From DAISJI01 sp964559835 (GTDB taxonomy: Bacteria > Acidobacteriota > Terriglobia > Terriglobales > Acidobacteriaceae), in assembly GCA_964559835.1 (NCBI GenBank), contig CAZLJE010000026.1, forward strand, positions 1 through 64,000: DNA of 64,000 bases, in the 5' to 3' direction. Under the pieces are notes generated by a model. It searched no databases, was not told where the DNA came from, and saw nothing but the letters and a program-made list of their open reading frames with translations. Below are positions 9,377 to 17,507 of the stretch, piece by piece. The position numbers and the translations under genes are program-made. Positions within the stretch are counted from its first letter, which is position 1. Each line of letters opens with the position of its first letter.

Positions 9377-10776
9377 CAGTGAGCTCCGGCTTGGGCGCGT
9401 CCACCGCTGCCGGTGCCGCGCGTGCCTTCCCCGTGCGATTGTGCGCCGCTGGTCTGCAATGGCCGCTGCCGCGGTGGGTCGCCCTGCGATTCCGCCGGTC
9501 CGCCCGTTTGATGCGGCGCTTGACCCGGCACTGGACCCGCTACTCTACCGTGATCACCTGGGCCGGGCTGCTCATTGGCTGCGCTTTGGCCCTGGCCGCC
9601 GCGCCGTCCACCCGCGGGTGTCGGCTCCACTCTTGATCCTGCTGCCAGGCGGTCCTGTCCGTCCACCACGACCTGCTGCCCCGGCGAGATTCCGCTGGCG
9701 ATGACAGCCGTCTCACCCTGCGTCAGTGCCACTTGCACGTTCGCCACTTGCGCGGTCTTGTTCTGGTCCACCACGTAGACGTAAGTTCCCTGTTGACCGC
9801 GCTGCACGGCGGCCGCGGGGACGACGGTTGCGTTGGGAAGAGTTTGCAATTGCAGATGCACGTTGACGAACTGGTTCGGCCAGAGCACAGACTCGCGATT
9901 TTCGAACACCGCCTTCAGTCGCACCGTTCCCGTCGTTGGATCGATCTGGTTGTCCAACGTTTCCAGCCGCCCTGACGCGAGCTTTGCCCTGTCGTTGCTG
10001 TCGTAGGCATCCACCGGCAACTGGCCGGTTCTCATTCGCGATACCACCTGCGGGATCTGCTCTTCGGGCAGGGTGAATAAGACAGCGATGGGTTGGATCT
10101 GCGTGATGACCAGCATTCCGTTCTGGTCGTTGGCGTGGACGATGTTGCCGACGTCCACCAGCCGCAGTCCCACGCGGCCGGTTACCGGCGCGCTGATGTT
10201 CGTATAGGTTAGGTTGAGCTTTGCGTTCGCGATGTTGGCGGCGTCCACTTTCAGTGTGCCCGCCAACTGCCCGGCTGCCGCCTGCTGCTGATTGAGTTGT
10301 TGCTGCGCGATCACCCCCGCGCTGGCGAGAGCCTCAAAGCGCTTGAGATCGAGTTGCGCGCTGTTGTACTGCGCCTGGTCGCGCGCCAGCGCAGCTTCAG
10401 CCTGCTCCAGCGCGACCTGGAACGGACGAGGATCGATGACCGCCAGCAGGTCGCCCGACTTGACGATTTGTCCTTCGCGGAAATTGACCTTTACCAGTTG
10501 GCCGTCAACCCGGCTGCGGACGGTCACCGTGTTGTAGGGAGTGATGGTCCCGAGCCCGGTCAGGATCACCGGCACGTCACGCGTTTGCGCGCTCGCGACG
10601 CCGACCGGAGTTGGACGATTCTGTCCGCCGCCTGCCCCGCGTCCGCCCTTTCCCGCGGCGTTACCTTCGTTCTGCGAACCGGAGCGCGAACACGATGTCG
10701 CCAGTACCAAACACACGACTACCGCTGCGGCTATAAACCATGCGCTCCGCCTCTGCTCACTTTCCATGCTCGTCAT
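9376..10776 (-). CDS. RND efflux periplasmic adaptor (membrane fusion protein), MdtA-like
   Basis: Periplasmic adaptor linking an RND pump to an outer-membrane channel; first gene of the pump operon. N-terminal hydrophobic segment (residues 12-28) ends at LATSC, a plausible lipobox with Cys29. A Gly-rich linker and the barrel-sandwich/lipoyl halves follow (VDGQLVKVNFREGQIVKSGD; SAPVTGRVGLRLVDVGNIV), with an alpha-helical hairpin between them (EQAEAALARDQAQYNSAQLD). The C-terminal 70 residues are a Gly/Gln/Pro/His-rich tail unlike typical MdtA and may be disordered. No outer-membrane channel gene adjoins. An alternative start is Met4. Confidence 0.92.
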   Translation of the reverse strand: MTSMESEQRRSAWFIAAAVVVCLVLATSCSRSGSQNEGNAAGKGGRGAGGGQNRPTPVGVASAQTRDVPVILTGLGTITPYNTVTVRSRVDGQLVKVNFREGQIVKSGDLLAVIDPRPFQVALEQAEAALARDQAQYNSAQLDLKRFEALASAGVIAQQQLNQQQAAAGQLAGTLKVDAANIANAKLNLTYTNISAPVTGRVGLRLVDVGNIVHANDQNGMLVITQIQPIAVLFTLPEEQIPQVVSRMRTGQLPVDAYDSNDRAKLASGRLETLDNQIDPTTGTVRLKAVFENRESVLWPNQFVNVHLQLQTLPNATVVPAAAVQRGQQGTYVYVVDQNKTAQVANVQVALTQGETAVIASGISPGQQVVVDGQDRLAAGSRVEPTPAGGRRGGQGQSAANEQPGPGDHGRVAGPVPGQAPHQTGGPAESQGDPPRQRPLQTSGAQSHGEGTRGTGSGGRAQAGAH

Positions 10777-10985
10777 TATGATTCCGGCGAACTCCTTCGA
10801 CCGTCACAACATACCGTGTCGGATTCGATGCCATGGTGCTGGATTGGGTGCGGCGCGGGAAGCGAATTTACCCACCAGAAGGATTCTTTTACATCCCTTT
10901 ACAAAGTGGGGCTCAGGCAAGCAAGCCGCTGTTACCGGCGGCGGAATTGTATCGTGTCGATTGGATGCCCCTGGTGCGACAGCGG
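10777..10985. other. Spacer between efflux operon and Ku-linked gene
   Basis: About 209 bases with no gene recognised. It must carry the efflux operon promoter on the minus strand, but no convincing -35/-10 pair or operator was found. Confidence 0.4.
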
Positions 10986-11210
10986 TCAGGCTCGCCGCTG
11001 CGTCAACTTCTGCGACGCGACCTTGCCATTCGGCTTTCGCTGCTGCTCGCGGCAGCCGTGTGCACACGGCACTTCGACGATTTTGCCGTTCACGATGGTC
11101 CGGTCCCAGCCATTGCAAAGCGCGCAATGCCCTTCATTGCAGTAGAAGCAGAGGCGCTCTGCGGTAGCCGCGTTGGCTTGGCTGGTTGCTGCATGCGTGC
11201 GCATGATCAC
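10986..11210 (-). CDS. Small cysteine-rich protein translationally coupled to ku
   Basis: 74-residue protein starting with GTG that overlaps the ku stop codon by four bases (GTGA), which suggests translational coupling; an ATG two codons later is an alternative start. The middle contains three Cys pairs (C21xxC24, C29xxC32, C49xxxC53) with a nearby His, as in a small zinc-binding module. The C-terminus is basic (REQQRKPNGK). I do not recognise a named family. Context suggests a role with Ku/LigD end joining or just read-through expression; the zinc site is inferred from Cys spacing. Confidence 0.6.
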   Translation of the reverse strand: MIMRTHAATSQANAATAERLCFYCNEGHCALCNGWDRTIVNGKIVEVPCAHGCREQQRKPNGKVASQKLTQRRA

Positions 11211-12079
11211 TCTCCCGCCGCCGACTTCCGCGCCCGCTTCGGCTTCTCAGATGTACCGCGGCCGCCCTCGGCCGCGACAGCCTTCTCGGGAGGTCTCGCC
11301 GATTGCACCGGCTTCTTCCCTGCAGCCAAGCTGGCCTTCAGCGCTTCCATGATGTCGATCACCGGGGCCAGATGTTCTGCCTCCGGCGGCGCGACCACCT
11401 GCTTGCCCTGCACCTTGGCCTCGATCATCGCCATCACGTTCTCGCGATAGCTGTCCTTATATTTCGCGGGCTCGAATTCCGCCTCCAGGGACTGGATAAG
11501 CGTCATCGCCAGCTCCAGCTCTTTGTCTTTTACCAGCGATGTGTCGGTGCGAAATTCCTCGATCTTGCGGACCTCATCCTCGTAGTACATGGTGTGCAGC
11601 AGCATGCCGCTCTTGCCGGGACGCAGGATCACGATGTGCTCGCGGCTGTGCATCGTCAGCTTGGCAATGCCGACGAACCCGGACCGCTTCAGCGCCTCGA
11701 ACAACAGCGCGTACGGCTTCTCGCCCGCGTCGTCCGGCGCCATGTAATAGGAGCTCTCGAAATAGACCGCGTCCACTTCCGACGACTTCACGAACTCGAG
11801 GATCTCCATCGTCTTGGCGGTTGCAGGCATCGCCTTCTTGAGGTCTTCTTCGCCAATGACGACGTACTTGTCCTTCTCGTACTCGTAGCCTTTGACGAGT
11901 TCGTTGCGCGGGACAGGCTTGTCCTCGTGCTGGCAGTACAGCACCTGCTTGACGCGCGAGTGGTCCGCGGCGTGGAGCTGGTTGAAACTCACAGTCTCGC
12001 TACGCGCGGCAGAGAAAAGTTTTACCGGCAAAGACACCAACCCGAAGGTCAGGTGTCCCTTCCACACAGTGCTAGCCAT
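11207..12079 (-). CDS. ku: Non-homologous end-joining protein Ku
   Basis: Bacterial Ku homodimer that rings broken DNA ends and recruits LigD. The 290 residues match the family size. The N-terminus MASTVWKGHLTFGLVSLPVK is the diagnostic Ku start, followed by the core beta-barrel (YCQHEDKPVPRNELVKGYEYEKDKYV begins at about residue 49). The Lys/Arg/Ala-rich tail (about 255-290) is typical of the DNA- and LigD-interacting extension. It is transcribed divergently from ligD, with 77 bases between the start codons, so the two probably share a promoter region. Confidence 0.97.
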   Translation of the reverse strand: MASTVWKGHLTFGLVSLPVKLFSAARSETVSFNQLHAADHSRVKQVLYCQHEDKPVPRNELVKGYEYEKDKYVVIGEEDLKKAMPATAKTMEILEFVKSSEVDAVYFESSYYMAPDDAGEKPYALLFEALKRSGFVGIAKLTMHSREHIVILRPGKSGMLLHTMYYEDEVRKIEEFRTDTSLVKDKELELAMTLIQSLEAEFEPAKYKDSYRENVMAMIEAKVQGKQVVAPPEAEHLAPVIDIMEALKASLAAGKKPVQSARPPEKAVAAEGGRGTSEKPKRARKSAAGE

Positions 12080-12156
12080 CCATCACCTCGCCAGAGCTTC
12101 GGGGGAGCGGGGTTCGAATAGAATGGCACGGAAAGTCCGGATTTCCAAGCACTGCG

Positions 12157-14616
12157 ATGACCCTGAAGGACTACTCCCGGAAGCGTAATTTCACGCAAAC
12201 GCCTGAGCCTGCGCCGCTTTCGCCCAGTGCGTCCGATAACCGTTTCGTCGTGCAGCGCCATCACGCGCGCCGTTTGCACTACGATTTGCGGCTCGAAGTC
12301 GGGGGTGCGCTCAAGTCCTGGGCGGTCCCGCAAGGACCGACACTCAATCCCAAGATCAAGCGTCTTGCGGTCCATGTCGAAGATCATCCCATCGCGTACG
12401 GCGACTTCGAAGGGACGATTCCGCAAGGCAACTACGGTGCGGGAACGGTGACCGTCTGGGACCGCGGAACCTACGAACTGCTCGGCGACGCGCCGGCCGA
12501 AGAACAACTCGCGCGCGGCGACTTCAAATTCCAGCTTCACGGCGAGAAGCTGATGGGCAACTTCGCCCTCGTTCGCATCAAGTCCAGCAAGAAAGATGAA
12601 TGGCTGTTGCTGAAGAAGCCGGATTTCGCGGCTGTCGAAGGCTGGGACGCCGAAGACCATCTCGAGCCGGTGCATCGCCGCAGTGCCGATCCCTCCATCG
12701 TTCCCGGCGCGAAGCTTGCGCCGATGCCGAAAGAGATCGAGCCAATGCTAGCGACGATCTCCACCAGAGTTCCCGAAGGCGGCGATTGGGCCTACGAGAT
12801 CAAGTGGGACGGTTTTCGCGGCATCTGTTTCCTGTCCGGCGGCAAGCTGCGCGTCGTCTCGCGTAATGCGCGCGACTTCAACCGCAATTTCCCTGAGCTC
12901 GAGACGATCGCGAAGAACATTTCGGCGGAAACCGCGATCGTCGACGGTGAGATCGTCGCCTTCGACTCGACGGGTCGTCCGAGCTTCAGCCTGATGCAGC
13001 AGCGGACTGGAATCGCCACGACGAAAGAGCGCAAGCACACTCCGGTGAAGCTCATCGCTTTCGACCTGCTTTACCTGAACGGCTACGACCTGCGCGATGT
13101 CACGCTCAGCGACCGCCAGCGCCTGCTGCGCGAGGTCGTGAAACCGGGCGAGCACATCAGCGTCTCGGAGGTCTTCTCCGGCACAGGAAAATCCATCCTC
13201 GACGCGGCGAAAGCCCACGGACTGGAAGGCGTTCTCGCCAAAAAGTCGGATTCGCGCTACGAATCCGGCCGCAGTAACTGCTGGATGAAGGTCAAATTCT
13301 CTACTGAGCAGGAATTCGTTATCTGCGGTTTTCTCACGCTCAAGCGCAAGCCCTTCTCTTCGCTCGTCCTCGGCTGTTACGACCAAGGCGTGCTCACGTG
13401 GGCGGGAAACGTCGGGACAGGATTCACCGATAAGTCGTTAAAGCAGATCTACACGGAACTGGAAAAGCTCGTGACGGAGAGGAGCCCGTTCGACGAAGAC
13501 ATTCCCGTCGATGAAGTCAATTGGCTGGAGCCGCAACTCGTCTGCTCGGTGAAGTACACAGGTTGGGGTGGGGACAACCATCTGCGCGCTCCTGTGTTCA
13601 TCGGGCTTCGCCCTGACCGCGATCCACGCGACTGCGTGCGCGAACCGGAAGCGATTGCGGTACCGACCAAGGCGGAGTTTCTGCCTGCGGATAAAGCGGA
13701 AGTCACGCTCGATATCGGCGGTCGCTCGCTGAAGTTCACCAACCTGAAGAAGGTCTTCTATCCGGCTGAGGGTTACACCAAGCGCGATGTGGTCCAGTAC
13801 TACCACGATGTTGTTCCGTTGATCGTTCCGCACCTCGCGGGACGTCCGCTCTCGCTGAAGCGCTACCCGAACGGCATCAACAGCGAATACTTCTTCCAGA
13901 AGGACGCTGGTCGCGGACTCGCGTCGTGGCTCACGACCGAGACCATCGCCGAAAGCGAAGGCAGTCCTCCGAAGCCGTTCGTCATTTGCAACGACGAAGC
14001 TACTCTTCTCTACCTCGCGAACCTCGGCTGCATCGACCAGAACCCGTGGTTTTCGCGCGTCGGCTCGCTCGAGTGTCCGGACTTCGTCGTGCTCGACCTC
14101 GATCCGTATCACTGCGGCTTCGATCGCGTGGTCGAAGCGGCGCAACTGGTCCGGCGCAAGCTCGCCGACCTGGAACTGGAGGGCTACCCGAAGACGACCG
14201 GCGGAGACGGAATGCACATCTACGTGCCGATTGCGAATGTCTACAGTTACGAGCAGGTTCGAACATTCGCCGAGATCGTCGCGCGGCTGGCGCTGGCGGA
14301 AAGGCCGGAACTGTTCACCACTCCGCGCAGCACGGCGCAACGCGAGAAAGGCCGCGTGTACTTCGATTATCTCCAGATCGCGTGGAGCAAGACGATCTCT
14401 GCGCCTTACGTGCTGCGCGCATATCCTGGCGCTCCGGTCGCGACTCCGCTGCGCTGGGCGGAAATAACGCATTCGTTATCCCCTTCCGACTTCACGCTGA
14501 AGAATGTGCGCGCGCGTTTTGACCGGCTTGGCGACATCTTCGCGCCAACTTTGTCGAACTCGCAGCGGCTGGAAACAGCGATGGGACTTCTGGAACGGAT
14601 CGTCACCAAGAAATAG
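12157..14616 (+). CDS. ligD: Multifunctional DNA ligase D (phosphoesterase-ligase-polymerase)
   Basis: ATP-dependent end-joining ligase with end-processing activities, partner of Ku. Domain order in 819 residues: 3'-phosphoesterase about 28-150 (RHHARRLHYDLRLE, HVEDHPIAYGDFEG), ligase about 190-500 with nucleotidyl-lysine motif EIKWDGF (Lys216), and an archaeo-eukaryotic primase-type polymerase from about 515 to the end (FTNLKKVFYPAEGYTKRDV; catalytic VVLDLDP). This is the PE-LIG-POL order of Pseudomonas LigD. The reading frame is intact. Confidence 0.97.
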   Translation: MTLKDYSRKRNFTQTPEPAPLSPSASDNRFVVQRHHARRLHYDLRLEVGGALKSWAVPQGPTLNPKIKRLAVHVEDHPIAYGDFEGTIPQGNYGAGTVTVWDRGTYELLGDAPAEEQLARGDFKFQLHGEKLMGNFALVRIKSSKKDEWLLLKKPDFAAVEGWDAEDHLEPVHRRSADPSIVPGAKLAPMPKEIEPMLATISTRVPEGGDWAYEIKWDGFRGICFLSGGKLRVVSRNARDFNRNFPELETIAKNISAETAIVDGEIVAFDSTGRPSFSLMQQRTGIATTKERKHTPVKLIAFDLLYLNGYDLRDVTLSDRQRLLREVVKPGEHISVSEVFSGTGKSILDAAKAHGLEGVLAKKSDSRYESGRSNCWMKVKFSTEQEFVICGFLTLKRKPFSSLVLGCYDQGVLTWAGNVGTGFTDKSLKQIYTELEKLVTERSPFDEDIPVDEVNWLEPQLVCSVKYTGWGGDNHLRAPVFIGLRPDRDPRDCVREPEAIAVPTKAEFLPADKAEVTLDIGGRSLKFTNLKKVFYPAEGYTKRDVVQYYHDVVPLIVPHLAGRPLSLKRYPNGINSEYFFQKDAGRGLASWLTTETIAESEGSPPKPFVICNDEATLLYLANLGCIDQNPWFSRVGSLECPDFVVLDLDPYHCGFDRVVEAAQLVRRKLADLELEGYPKTTGGDGMHIYVPIANVYSYEQVRTFAEIVARLALAERPELFTTPRSTAQREKGRVYFDYLQIAWSKTISAPYVLRAYPGAPVATPLRWAEITHSLSPSDFTLKNVRARFDRLGDIFAPTLSNSQRLETAMGLLERIVTKK

Positions 14617-14617
14617 C

Positions 14618-14650
14618 TGGCAACCAGCAACGGACAACTGGCAACTCTTT
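14618..14650. repeat. Stuttered CTGGCAAC words after ligD
   Basis: Copies of the word CTGGCAAC separated by CAGCAACGGACAA fill the ligD-to-mini-protein spacer. Same style as the other intergenic word repeats, but no clear inverted arm. Confidence 0.4.
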
Positions 14651-14654
14651 TCCT

Positions 14655-14807
14655 ATGATCCGCAAACTCAAATCAGGAGAATATCGTCTCTATTCGCGCA
14701 AGAAGGACGCGAAGACCGGCAAGCGACGCAACCTCGGAACATTCAAATCGCTCGATAAGGCGAAAGCGCACGAACGGGCGGTGCAGTACTTCAAGCGCGC
14801 GGCGTGA
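14655..14807 (+). CDS. Small basic conserved-looking protein downstream of ligD
   Basis: 50-residue ORF starting ATG at 14655 (MIRKLKSGEYRLYSRKKDAK) and ending TGA. Very basic and rich in Lys/Arg; it contains TGKRRNLGTFKSLDKAKAHE and ends VQYFKRAA. It resembles, from memory, a widespread family of tiny proteins with the 'KLKSGEYRLYSRK' start that often lie near DNA repair genes. The 38-base spacing after ligD suggests co-transcription. Function unknown; nucleic-acid binding is only a guess from charge. Confidence 0.65.
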   Translation: MIRKLKSGEYRLYSRKKDAKTGKRRNLGTFKSLDKAKAHERAVQYFKRAA

Positions 14808-15113
14808 CGGTTTTCTGAATCGGCAAGTTTACTGGTGAGTACATGGGCACAACGGACAAGTGTGATCCCCGAGGGGGTGGGCCCGGATTTCCAAGTTCCC
14901 TACCGGCGGGGATTTACGAGGATCGCTCGTAAAATCTCTAATCCACTGGTTTTAATCCACCTGACGTTCTGGGAACTTAACTATCACGTTAGCTGGACTC
15001 ACCGTAGGGGTGGGACTCGCGCCGGGAATGCGCACTCGAGCAAGAAAGTTTACTGCTTGGTAATTGGTGGATCGGCCTCAGCGTTCTGCACAGAAAGTTC
15101 AAAACGCAAAAAC
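14808..15113. other. Intergenic region without a recognised gene
   Basis: Convergent spacer after the ligD operon. Contains a small imperfect hairpin GATTTACGAG / CTCGTAAAATC (14911-14936). No ORF with a credible start and no known RNA recognised. Confidence 0.4.
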
Positions 15114-15135
15114 GCCCCGGCAGGTTCGCCGGGGC
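15114..15135 (-). terminator. Rho-independent terminator for the secreted-protein gene
   Basis: Perfect stem GCCCCGG/CCGGGGC with an 8-base loop, extended by AACGC/GCGTT outside. Read on the minus strand it is followed by GTTTTTGCGTTTTG, the expected U-tract. It lies about 30 bases after the stop of the gene at 15164-15664. Confidence 0.75.
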
Positions 15136-15163
15136 AATTGCGTTATGGGAGGATGCGGTCTGG

Positions 15164-15664
15164 TTAACTGCCGGAAGCTTCGGTGTCGGTCTGCGTCTGC
15201 TGGTTGGCTTTCTTGACCTCGGTCTTGGAATCGGCTTGCGGGTCGAGCGCCTGGATCGCCTTGCCCAGGCTCATGGACTTGGCGGTCGTGTTCGGCGTCC
15301 CGTCCGGATTAAGAGCAAGCATCTTGTCTTTGAGGTCGGTGAACGTCAGTCCGAGGTTCTTGGCGACGTGCGCTGCCGCGACACACTGTCCAAGGTTCTT
15401 GAACCCAGAACAGGCGTCCTTCGCTGGCGTGCCTGTCAGGTCGGAGATCTTGCCCGCGAGTTTCGTGTTCGCGGTCAGCTTCTCGTCCATCGTGCGCTGG
15501 CCATGGGAAGCGGTTCCGTTGCTGCTGGAATGCATGTTGGGTTGATGGCCCATCGTGTGGCTGCCGTCCATACCGCCACCCGCGACGTGCCCGTGCTGCG
15601 CGACCGCAGTCAGCGCAAACATCATGGTTGCGGCCGTACCCGCCAATATGCGAAGTCGAATCAT
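15164..15664 (-). CDS. Secreted hypothetical protein
   Basis: 166 residues from the ATG at 15664, chosen because GGAGGG lies three bases upstream; an in-frame ATG six codons earlier lacks this. Signal peptide MIRLRILAGTAATMMFALTA with a likely AVA/Q cleavage site. The mature part starts Gly/His/Met-rich (HGHVAGGGMDGSHTMGHQ) and then has a compact helical region with two Cys (CSGFKNLGQCVAAAHVAKNL) that could form a disulfide. Ends in a polar tail. Family not recognised. Lies downstream of the barrel gene at 15701-16585, possibly in one transcript. Confidence 0.7.
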   Translation of the reverse strand: MIRLRILAGTAATMMFALTAVAQHGHVAGGGMDGSHTMGHQPNMHSSSNGTASHGQRTMDEKLTANTKLAGKISDLTGTPAKDACSGFKNLGQCVAAAHVAKNLGLTFTDLKDKMLALNPDGTPNTTAKSMSLGKAIQALDPQADSKTEVKKANQQTQTDTEASGS

Positions 15665-15700
15665 GTGCCCTCCGTTTTGCAATCGATAGTCGTCTATCTG

Positions 15701-16585
15701 CTAGTTGTGTGACCGGGCCGATCTCAACATGCGCCCGATGTTGAACCGGATGCCGAACGAAACCGTGTTCAGAGCGAACGACTGGCTGCGCGTGAAACCC
15801 AGTTCGGCGGTCGCATACGGCACCGGGCTGAAATCGGCCCACGCCGAGAAGCCGCGGTCTTTGGCGATATCAGCTGTGCCGGTCGTGACCGAATCCTGCG
15901 TGAATACCTGGTTGGCTTTGCCGTTGCCGGCCAGGGCGTGGGAATTCTTCGGAAGCGCGCGGCTGTAAATAGTCTGAGTGCCCCAGGGCGCAATGTCGTA
16001 CGCGGAACCGCCAATGCTGAACTTGTCGGTCACATCGACGCTGGCGCCGCCCTCGAAATGGGCATTGAAACCGTGCGACACATACGGACGGTTGAACTTC
16101 CTGCTATCGGCGACCGTATTTGCGATCCCGACTTCACCGAAAGGCGTCACGCGTCCGATGCTGCGCTCAAAGTGGTTGTTCCAGTCGAACGCCCACTCGC
16201 CGGTGCTCAGGCCGTTGGCCGTGTCGCCGAGCGGCAGGTAGTCCGTCAGACTGCCGGCATAATTCAGCGAGTGCCCGTTGAACATCCAGCGGGCGTTAAC
16301 GAACGGAGCGCCCATGCCAGTGCCGCTGAAGCTGGTCTTCGTCCCGGTAGTGGAACTGGAGCTGCCGCCCACAAAGTAGAATGGCACGCCGAAGTCCATG
16401 CCGAAGTGTTCTGTCAGGTTGTAGCCGACGGAACTACTGAGCTTCAGAACATGGCCGTCGGCGTTGGTGCTGCCGCTGAAGTCGGCGGACGAGACGAATC
16501 CCTTTACGTCGGGCGTCTGCGCGTCCGCTGCACCGGCCAGGGCCAGTATGAGGCAAAGTGAGATCAAACAGTGTTTCCAAGTCAT
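15701..16585 (-). CDS. Secreted outer-membrane beta-barrel-like protein
   Basis: 294 residues from ATG at 16585, which is preceded by AAGGGGA at a good distance. Signal peptide (MTWKHCLISLCLILALAGAADAQ). The rest alternates Gly/aromatic beta-strand patterns (VGYNLTEHFGMDFGVPFYF, FERSIGRVTPFGEVGIANTV) and ends LNTVSFGIRFNIGR, a typical barrel closing strand. Likely an outer-membrane porin-like or OmpA-barrel-like protein. No peptidoglycan-binding domain. Substrate and exact family unknown. Confidence 0.7.
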   Translation of the reverse strand: MTWKHCLISLCLILALAGAADAQTPDVKGFVSSADFSGSTNADGHVLKLSSSVGYNLTEHFGMDFGVPFYFVGGSSSSTTGTKTSFSGTGMGAPFVNARWMFNGHSLNYAGSLTDYLPLGDTANGLSTGEWAFDWNNHFERSIGRVTPFGEVGIANTVADSRKFNRPYVSHGFNAHFEGGASVDVTDKFSIGGSAYDIAPWGTQTIYSRALPKNSHALAGNGKANQVFTQDSVTTGTADIAKDRGFSAWADFSPVPYATAELGFTRSQSFALNTVSFGIRFNIGRMLRSARSHN

Positions 16586-16753
16586 TGAGGTATCCCCTTG
16601 CGATCGTTGCAATGTTCTGTGAGGTCGATGGGGATGCTATGCGATGCCGGCCCAGCAGGAAACGTGCCGCCCGGACAACAACCGAGATCGTGCCCTGCGA
16701 TGTACCAAGGTAACGTCGGCAGGCACGACTTTTGCTCGCGATAGAATTACGCC

Positions 16754-17086
16754 ATGGGGATGGTCCTGAAGGACGTGGTCCGCTGCCCGCACTGCGGTGG
16801 AAGCGAGATCGTTTATTCGTGCGAGCCGAAGTGTTGCTTCAATCACGTGTGCGCCGACTGCCGCAGCACTTTTGAGATCAATACGCAGAAGACCGGGGAG
16901 TTCGACCAGGCACTGGCGGCGTCGGCAACGGAGCCGGAATCGGGCGATCCGACGACCGCATGCGCATCGTGCGAGAGCCTGAAGATCGCGGTGGTGCGAC
17001 GTGGAGACCAGACGCTGGTCGTGTGCGGCAAATGCGCGGCGGTGTCGAGAGTGGTGATCGAGGAGTTTGTGGCGGGGGAGTTCTAG
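16754..17086 (+). CDS. Double zinc-ribbon small protein
   Basis: 110 residues with two treble-clef or zinc-ribbon-like CxxC pair sets: CPHC with CADC in the first half and CASC with CGKC in the second. The first resembles the ribbons of small nucleic-acid-binding proteins. An acidic linker separates them. No enzyme motif. It stands alone between a barrel gene and a small helical protein. Function unknown. Confidence 0.65.
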   Translation: MGMVLKDVVRCPHCGGSEIVYSCEPKCCFNHVCADCRSTFEINTQKTGEFDQALAASATEPESGDPTTACASCESLKIAVVRRGDQTLVVCGKCAAVSRVVIEEFVAGEF

Positions 17087-17133
17087 TGCGGTGTGTCGTC
17101 TCTACGAGACTCGGGAATCGATCTGGGCAGCTA

Positions 17134-17163
17134 ACCCGGCACTCACGTGCCGCGCTATGAACT
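17134..17163 (+). repeat. 30-base dispersed palindromic repeat, copy A
   Basis: Matches the reverse complement of 42067-42096 at 29 of 30 bases. Core CCGGCACTCACGTGCCG forms a 7-8 bp hairpin with a TCAC loop. Intergenic REP-like element. Confidence 0.7.
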
Positions 17164-17197
17164 AACGTCCTGCGGACTAACCCCGGGCCACGCCGAA

Positions 17198-17407
17198 TCA
17201 GTGGGCAAGCGCGGCCAGGAGTTCGCGCGCCTGCTTCTGCAGCTCCCCGAAGTGTTTCTGATACTCCACGAACATGCGGTTGAGTTCGAGCGAGCGGTCG
17301 GCCGAGAGGTGCGCGCGCAGCAACATGTCGCGCAGGTGGACAGGGTTCGGCAGGACTGCTTCTTCCTTCAGCTCTTCCAGCGCGGTGTTGGGATCGTAGT
17401 GGTACAT
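17198..17407 (-). CDS. Small helical hypothetical protein
   Basis: 69 residues from ATG at 17407 (MYHYDPNTALEELKEEAVLP). AGG lies six bases before this ATG. A start eight codons upstream lies in a heptamer repeat and is less likely. Sequence is predicted helical and charged (LRDMLLRAHLSADRSLELNR, HFGELQKQARELLAALAH). No signal peptide and no recognised family. Confidence 0.5.
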   Translation of the reverse strand: MYHYDPNTALEELKEEAVLPNPVHLRDMLLRAHLSADRSLELNRMFVEYQKHFGELQKQARELLAALAH

Positions 17408-17418
17408 GGGATACCTCG

Positions 17419-17467
17419 GCTCATGGCTCATGGCTCATGGCTCATGGCTCATGGCTCATGGCTCATG
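17419..17467. repeat. Seven tandem copies of GCTCATG
   Basis: A perfect heptanucleotide array, seven units, immediately upstream of the start of the small gene at 17198-17407. On the minus strand it reads repeated ATGAGCC, giving an ATG every seven bases in rotating frames. Copy-number change would alter leader length and which upstream ATG is in frame. Confidence 0.9.
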
Positions 17468-17507
17468 CAAATGATAAGAGCAGATGGGTCATGTGCAAGA
17501 TGCAAAA

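Noticed and set aside
7998..9404. 468-codon minus-strand ORF overlapping the first RND gene
   Set aside because: Same strand but another frame than a clear RND protein; arginine-rich nonsense sequence.
9376..9700. Frameshift in the membrane-fusion protein tail
   Set aside because: Tail is odd (Gly/Gln/Pro/His) but stop overlaps the next start as expected in this operon, so it is probably genuine.
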